DNA of 64,000 nt from Paenibacillus hamazuiensis (GTDB lineage Bacteria > Bacillota > Bacilli > Paenibacillales > NBRC-103111): the NCBI RefSeq assembly GCF_023276405.1, contig NZ_JALRMO010000001.1, positions 620,001-684,000 on the forward strand. The letters run 5' to 3'. Numbering within the stretch: the first letter of the stretch is position 1; each line of letters begins with the position of its first letter. The translations under genes and the position numbers were made by a program. Below the pieces are notes generated by a model that saw only the letters and a program-made list of their open reading frames with translations, was not told the DNA's origin and ran no database searches. Positions 60,170 through 64,000 of this stretch are shown one piece after another.

Positions 60170-61051
60170 TTGCACGCGGAAACGACCAGAAAATACGACA
60201 GGGCATTAGGGTATGCGCTCATATTGCCGGTAGCTTTCGTCATCTTCGTCGTGATTGGAGTTCCGTTCGTCAATGCGGTTTACTTGAGCTTCACGAACAA
60301 AGTGGTCGGCATGGACCCGAAATTCGTCGGCCTCGATAACTACATCCATATTTTTACGGATAAGGAATACTGGAAAGTGCTGAAAAACACGTTCATCTAC
60401 ACGGTGTCGAGCGTCGGTTTCAAGCTGGTGATCGGCATTATTTTAGCGGTCGTCGTGAACGAGCCGTTTTTCGGGCGCGGGTTTGTGCGGATGGCGCTGC
60501 TCATTCCGTGGGCATTGTCGGGCATGGTCGTATCGATCACCTGGCGGTGGATGTACGACGATACGTACGGCATCATCAATTCGCTGCTCATGCGCTGGAA
60601 TTTGATCGATTTGCCGATTCCGTGGACATCGGGGATGAGCATTGCTTTAATCTCCGTCATTATCGTAAACGTATGGAAGGGGCTGCCGTTTTTTATTTTC
60701 AGCTTGCTGGGCGGGCTGCAGACGATCGACCAGCAGATGTACGAGGCGGCGACGATCGACGGGGCCGGTTGGCTGAGGCAGTTTTTTTACATTACAGTTC
60801 CGTCGATCATGCCGATTATTTCGATCACCGTGCTTTTGTCCACGATCTGGACGTTCAACAATTTCGAAAGCATTTGGCTGATTACGGGCGGGGGGCCTCT
60901 GCATGCTTCGGCGGTCGTCTCCACCTATACGTACGAAATCGCTTTCCAGCAAAACAAAATGGGCCAAGCGCTGGCTGCGGCCGGCTCGGTCATTCCGATT
61001 TTGATTCTGATGATCGTCATCTATTCCCGCAAAGTCGGAACGGACCAATGA
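60170..61051 (+). CDS. Sugar ABC transporter permease (CUT1, MalF-like)
   Basis: A 293-residue membrane protein with six hydrophobic segments and the EAA loop MYEAATIDGAGWLRQFF. Start is TTG 60170 directly behind AAAGGAGGAGG. It pairs with the permease encoded 13 bases downstream; no ATPase gene is present, so a shared ATPase is expected. Confidence 0.9.
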   Translation: MHAETTRKYDRALGYALILPVAFVIFVVIGVPFVNAVYLSFTNKVVGMDPKFVGLDNYIHIFTDKEYWKVLKNTFIYTVSSVGFKLVIGIILAVVVNEPFFGRGFVRMALLIPWALSGMVVSITWRWMYDDTYGIINSLLMRWNLIDLPIPWTSGMSIALISVIIVNVWKGLPFFIFSLLGGLQTIDQQMYEAATIDGAGWLRQFFYITVPSIMPIISITVLLSTIWTFNNFESIWLITGGGPLHASAVVSTYTYEIAFQQNKMGQALAAAGSVIPILILMIVIYSRKVGTDQ

Positions 61052-61064
61052 GGAGGCGAGCAGA

Positions 61065-61904
61065 TTGAATCGAAATACCCGTAGGAAAGCGCAAAAATAT
61101 ATCATTTTGTACGCCATCGTCATCGTCGCGCTCGTCTGGACATTGTTCCCGGTATACTGGATGGTCAAATCTTCCTTTACGCCGAATGAGCTCATGTACA
61201 CGGCGAAGCCGGCGCTCATTCCGCAAAGTTGGACGACGGGTCATTACAAGGATTTGTTCCAGAAAACGACGTTTTTGAAGTACATCTACAACAGTCTGTA
61301 CGTTTCTTTGCTTTCGATGCTGCTCTGCGTTTCGATCAGCATCGTCGGCTCCTACAGCTTGACGCGGCTGCGTTACCGCGGACGGACCTTCATGTCGCGG
61401 GCGATCATTTATACGTACCTGCTGCCGGCGGCGGTGCTGTTTATTCCGATGTATGTGGCGGTCAGCCGGCTCGGCTTCAACGATAATAAAAACGCGCTGC
61501 TCATCGTCTACCCGACCATCATCGTGCCGTACTGCTGCTACATGCTGATGAGTTATTTCCGGGCGATCCCGAAAGAGCTGGAGGAAGCGGCGATGATCGA
61601 CGGGTGCACCAGCCTTCAGGCGCTGTTCAGGGTCGTGCTGCCGATCGCTTCGCCGGGCATTGCCGTCGTATCGACGTTTGCTTTCACGATGGACTGGAAC
61701 GAATATTTGTACGCCCTGGTGCTGACGACGAGCCCGAGCCAGCAGACAGCGACGATTGGCATCGCGAGCTTCAAGTTTTCCGACCAGGCGATTTGGGGGC
61801 TGTTGATGAGCTCGTCCGTGCTTGCCTCGGTTCCGGCGGTTTTCCTGTACTTCCTCGCGCAAAAGTTTTTGAAAACCGGACTTGCGGCAGGAGGCGTCAA
61901 GTGA
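61065..61904 (+). CDS. Sugar ABC transporter permease (CUT1, MalG-like)
   Basis: A 279-residue membrane protein with six hydrophobic segments and the EAA loop LEEAAMIDGCTSLQALFRVV. Start is TTG 61065 behind AGGAGGCG. It completes the importer. A 138-base gap without recognisable features separates it from the dehydratase gene. Confidence 0.9.
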   Translation: MNRNTRRKAQKYIILYAIVIVALVWTLFPVYWMVKSSFTPNELMYTAKPALIPQSWTTGHYKDLFQKTTFLKYIYNSLYVSLLSMLLCVSISIVGSYSLTRLRYRGRTFMSRAIIYTYLLPAAVLFIPMYVAVSRLGFNDNKNALLIVYPTIIVPYCCYMLMSYFRAIPKELEEAAMIDGCTSLQALFRVVLPIASPGIAVVSTFAFTMDWNEYLYALVLTTSPSQQTATIGIASFKFSDQAIWGLLMSSSVLASVPAVFLYFLAQKFLKTGLAAGGVK

Positions 61905-62042
61905 CGAGGAAAGGGGCGAACCTATGGACACCGGTTTTATATGCGGGGTTGATGAACGGCTGGTCGGCCGGTCGCGGACCGCGCGGAAAGCTGCATGAGC
62001 AAGTCAAAACCCAATTTTACAAGCCATTGGAGGCGTTCGGTC

Positions 62043-63065
62043 ATGATGAAAATTTCCGTAACAAGCATCTCGTGCGATTTGACGGATACGGATTTGAAGC
62101 AGATGAGCCAGCTCGGGGTCGACTGCATCGATTTCGGCATCGGCTCCTCTTTCCCCGGGGTCAAGGAGCAGGGGTACCCGGATTTGGACCGGGTTCTCAA
62201 GCTGAAAAAGAAAGTGCGGTCATGGGGGCTCGATATTAACCGGGTTACACTGCCCGACTTGACGGATACGTTCATCAGAGATTTGCCGGGCGCCGAGAAG
62301 GAGCTGGAAAATGCGCGCAACGCCGTCAAAGTATTCGGCGAAGCGGGCATCCCTATCGTCCGGCAGCGGTTCGCCGGCGACGTCGATCCCGTCCTGACGA
62401 CAGGATACCCGGCTTACCATCGCGGAGGTGCGATCGCCCGTGGGGAAAGCCTCGGTTTAACCTCGAACAAACCGGCTTATCCGACGTTCGAGGAAAAAGA
62501 GCGCTGGTGGGCCCGCTTTAACGAGGCGTTTAAGGCGCTTCTTCCGATCGCCGAGGATTACAACGTGAAGCTCACCATCCATCCGTCCGATACGCCCAAC
62601 CATGAAACGGCTTTTAACGGTCTCGGCATGCACCGGGTGATCGATACGTTCCCGAGCAAAAATGTCGGATTTGTCTACTGCATCGGAACCCGGGCGGAAG
62701 AAGGCGGCAGCTCGCTCGTCCTTGACGAAATCAACCATTACGGCCGCAAGGGCCGCATTTTCCTCGTCCATTTCCGCAATGTCCGCGGCAGCCTGGCGAC
62801 GGCCGGAGCGTTCGAGGAGGCGATGCTCGACGACGGCGATCTGAATATGTTCAAGCTGCTGCTCGAACTGCACAAAGTCGGCTATGACGGCTGCCTCAAT
62901 CCCGACCACTACCTGCAAATGGAAGGGGATACCGTACAGCTGGACGACAAATGGAAGCATTCCGCGATAGGCTGGGCTTCTTCAGGCATTTGCTGCGCTT
63001 ATTCGATCGGCTACATTCGCGCCATGCTGACGGCGCTTGCGGAGTTTACGGGAAGACGCTGGTGA
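62043..63065 (+). CDS. UxuA-like D-mannonate dehydratase family protein
   Basis: A 340-residue TIM-barrel protein. The four metal ligands of mannonate dehydratase can be placed: His in LTIHPSD (about 179), Cys in VYCIGT (about 213), His in LVHFRNVRG (about 243) and Asp in NPDHY (about 288). However, the usual HPDDPP reads HPSDTP and DHGR reads DHYLQ, and the protein lacks the long insert of many UxuA enzymes. It may act on mannonate or on a different sugar acid. The start at 62043 follows GGAGG. It probably belongs to the ABC importer operon. Confidence 0.8.
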   Translation: MMKISVTSISCDLTDTDLKQMSQLGVDCIDFGIGSSFPGVKEQGYPDLDRVLKLKKKVRSWGLDINRVTLPDLTDTFIRDLPGAEKELENARNAVKVFGEAGIPIVRQRFAGDVDPVLTTGYPAYHRGGAIARGESLGLTSNKPAYPTFEEKERWWARFNEAFKALLPIAEDYNVKLTIHPSDTPNHETAFNGLGMHRVIDTFPSKNVGFVYCIGTRAEEGGSSLVLDEINHYGRKGRIFLVHFRNVRGSLATAGAFEEAMLDDGDLNMFKLLLELHKVGYDGCLNPDHYLQMEGDTVQLDDKWKHSAIGWASSGICCAYSIGYIRAMLTALAEFTGRRW

Positions 63066-63093
63066 GACGGATGGCGCCATAATGGAATACAAA

Positions 63094-63141
63094 AACGGAG
63101 TGTCGGCGGAACCATGTGTTCCGTTAACGCTCCGTTTTTTG
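63094..63141 (+). terminator. Terminator after the UxuA-like gene
   Basis: AACGGAG and CTCCGTT arms enclose an inner CGGAAC/GTTCCG stem, followed by TTTTTT. Confidence 0.8.
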
Positions 63142-63228
63142 CATGCTCGCATGATTATGTGGAACAAGCAGATCCGCCACATCCGCTGGTTTGGCTGAAA
63201 GGGAGGATCAGGACCCCTTAGTTCTTAT

Positions 63229-64000
63229 TCAATCGGACGAGGGCAGGCGCGCGGCCCATATCATCCATTTTCTTTGCTCGGGCTCGCCGTCAAACGATTC
63301 GTATACCCCTGCGATAAAACGATCCGCGGTATCGATCAGAACAGGGCTCGGAAGTGGAACAATCTCGTTAAAATTGGGGCAGCCGCCGGCAAATGCGGCG
63401 CAATGCGGCGCCCACGTCATCTTAAGGTTTTCGTTGTCGAAGCGATAAGGGAGCTGCCGTACCGTCTCCAAGGAGAGCGGATCGTAAAAAGACAGCTGGT
63501 ACGCTTTCGGCTTGCCGGTCAAGAGGACGAAATTGTTTGCAGCACGGTCATACAGCTGGGAAAAACCGATTTGAAGCGGGACTTCGCGTTCTGTTCCGGT
63601 TTTTTTATCGATTGCGTAATATTTGTATGCAGAGGTCGACTGGGCCCAAGGCTTATAGATAAGCGTCGGGCCGATAAAGGAATAACTCGGGACCCGTTCG
63701 GAATCCTTCTCCCAGATAAAAGCCCCGGTTTCGTCATAATAGATGTCGTGGTAACCTTTTTCCCCGTCGCTTCGTTTCGATTGCCGCACGATCATTTGGT
63801 GGTCTGCGCTCACAGTACTTATGTAGGATAGGTTGTCGGCATTTAAGGTGTAGAGGAGGTTTCCGTCGCTATCATAAAGAGTGATGCTGCCGTCTTGCCT
63901 ATGCACGATATTGTCCGTTTCGATCGTTTCGGAAGGGCGGAGAGCAGGAATGTTCCCGTAAGGTCCTACGCTTAGATCGATCCAGCCGGTCAGCTCAAGC
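63229..64000 (-). CDS. Unknown beta-propeller-like protein, C-terminal part (cut by window edge)
   Basis: The minus-strand frame ends at 63229 and stays open to base 64000, giving at least 256 residues. The segments ITLYDSDGNLLYTL, YHDIYYDETGAFIWEKD and YKYYAIDKKTGTEREV look like repeating blade strands of a TolB- or WD-like beta propeller. No catalytic motif is seen. Signal peptide and start lie outside the window. A GTG at 63906 is not the true start because the upstream frame (LELTGWIDLSVGPYGNIPA) is also protein-like. Confidence 0.6.
   Translation of the reverse strand, partial: LELTGWIDLSVGPYGNIPALRPSETIETDNIVHRQDGSITLYDSDGNLLYTLNADNLSYISTVSADHQMIVRQSKRSDGEKGYHDIYYDETGAFIWEKDSERVPSYSFIGPTLIYKPWAQSTSAYKYYAIDKKTGTEREVPLQIGFSQLYDRAANNFVLLTGKPKAYQLSFYDPLSLETVRQLPYRFDNENLKMTWAPHCAAFAGGCPNFNEIVPLPSPVLIDTADRFIAGVYESFDGEPEQRKWMIWAARLPSSD

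Noticed and set aside
1-64000. tRNA, rRNA, prophage or insertion-sequence transposase genes
   Set aside because: No cloverleaf, rRNA segment, DDE transposase, integrase or phage structural gene was recognised on either strand.

Overview
The window looks like a chromosomal segment of an endospore-forming, low-to-mid GC Gram-positive bacterium of the Paenibacillus type. Supporting this are a tricistronic Ger germination operon, strong AGGAGG ribosome-binding sites with frequent GTG and TTG starts, CcpA-like cre boxes, several CUT1 sugar transporters without their own ATPase, and a YesM/YesN-type two-component pair. No rRNA, tRNA, phage or CRISPR locus was found. Both window edges cut a gene: a sulfatase on the left and a secreted or lipoprotein-like protein of unknown function on the right.

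Layout from left to right. Positions 1-2.7 kb hold a sulfatase fragment and a DUF1641 plus NADH-dehydrogenase-like pair. Positions 2.8-8.5 kb hold a cell-surface module: class D sortase, a c-di-GMP riboswitch, a secreted transglutaminase-like protein and a 1202-residue LPQTG adhesin with 19 PPVT repeats. Positions 8.5-9.5 kb are an AT-rich islet flanked by a 26-bp direct repeat, with one decayed and one intact unknown gene. Positions 9.6-18.5 kb hold a 1518-residue secreted nuclease, small membrane proteins, a lipoprotein NlpC/P60 hydrolase next to a putative amidoligase, and a glutamine-rich small protein. Positions 18.6-25.6 kb hold an RpiR-controlled catabolic operon. Positions 25.7-29.3 kb hold a DUF3231 gene, a repeat-rich intergenic region and helD.

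Positions 29.4-55.5 kb form a sugar and polyol catabolic island. The first part is a DeoR/IolR-like divergon with transketolase, an IolJ-like aldolase, a phosphofructokinase, an ABC importer and iolB-iolC-iolA. The ger operon follows in the opposite direction. The last part is a LacI-controlled operon with an enolase-superfamily dehydratase, a split transketolase, an aldehyde dehydrogenase, two zinc dehydrogenases and a TRAP transporter. Positions 55.9-63.1 kb hold a YesM/YesN pair, a CUT1 ABC importer and a UxuA-like dehydratase. Each transport module lies beside enzymes and its own regulator, so the region reads as several self-contained pathways for plant or algal sugar acids, polyols and inositol-type compounds.

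The most interesting non-coding signals are: the c-di-GMP riboswitch in front of the surface module; a ~190-bp nested inverted-repeat element present twice (near 16.0 and 55.7 kb); a set of hairpin repeats with matching base changes on both arms near 26.7-27.0 kb; a 51-bp-period palindromic array just upstream of it; a 172-bp near-palindrome at 58.5 kb; and an identical 12-bp palindrome in front of both the LacI gene and its operon.
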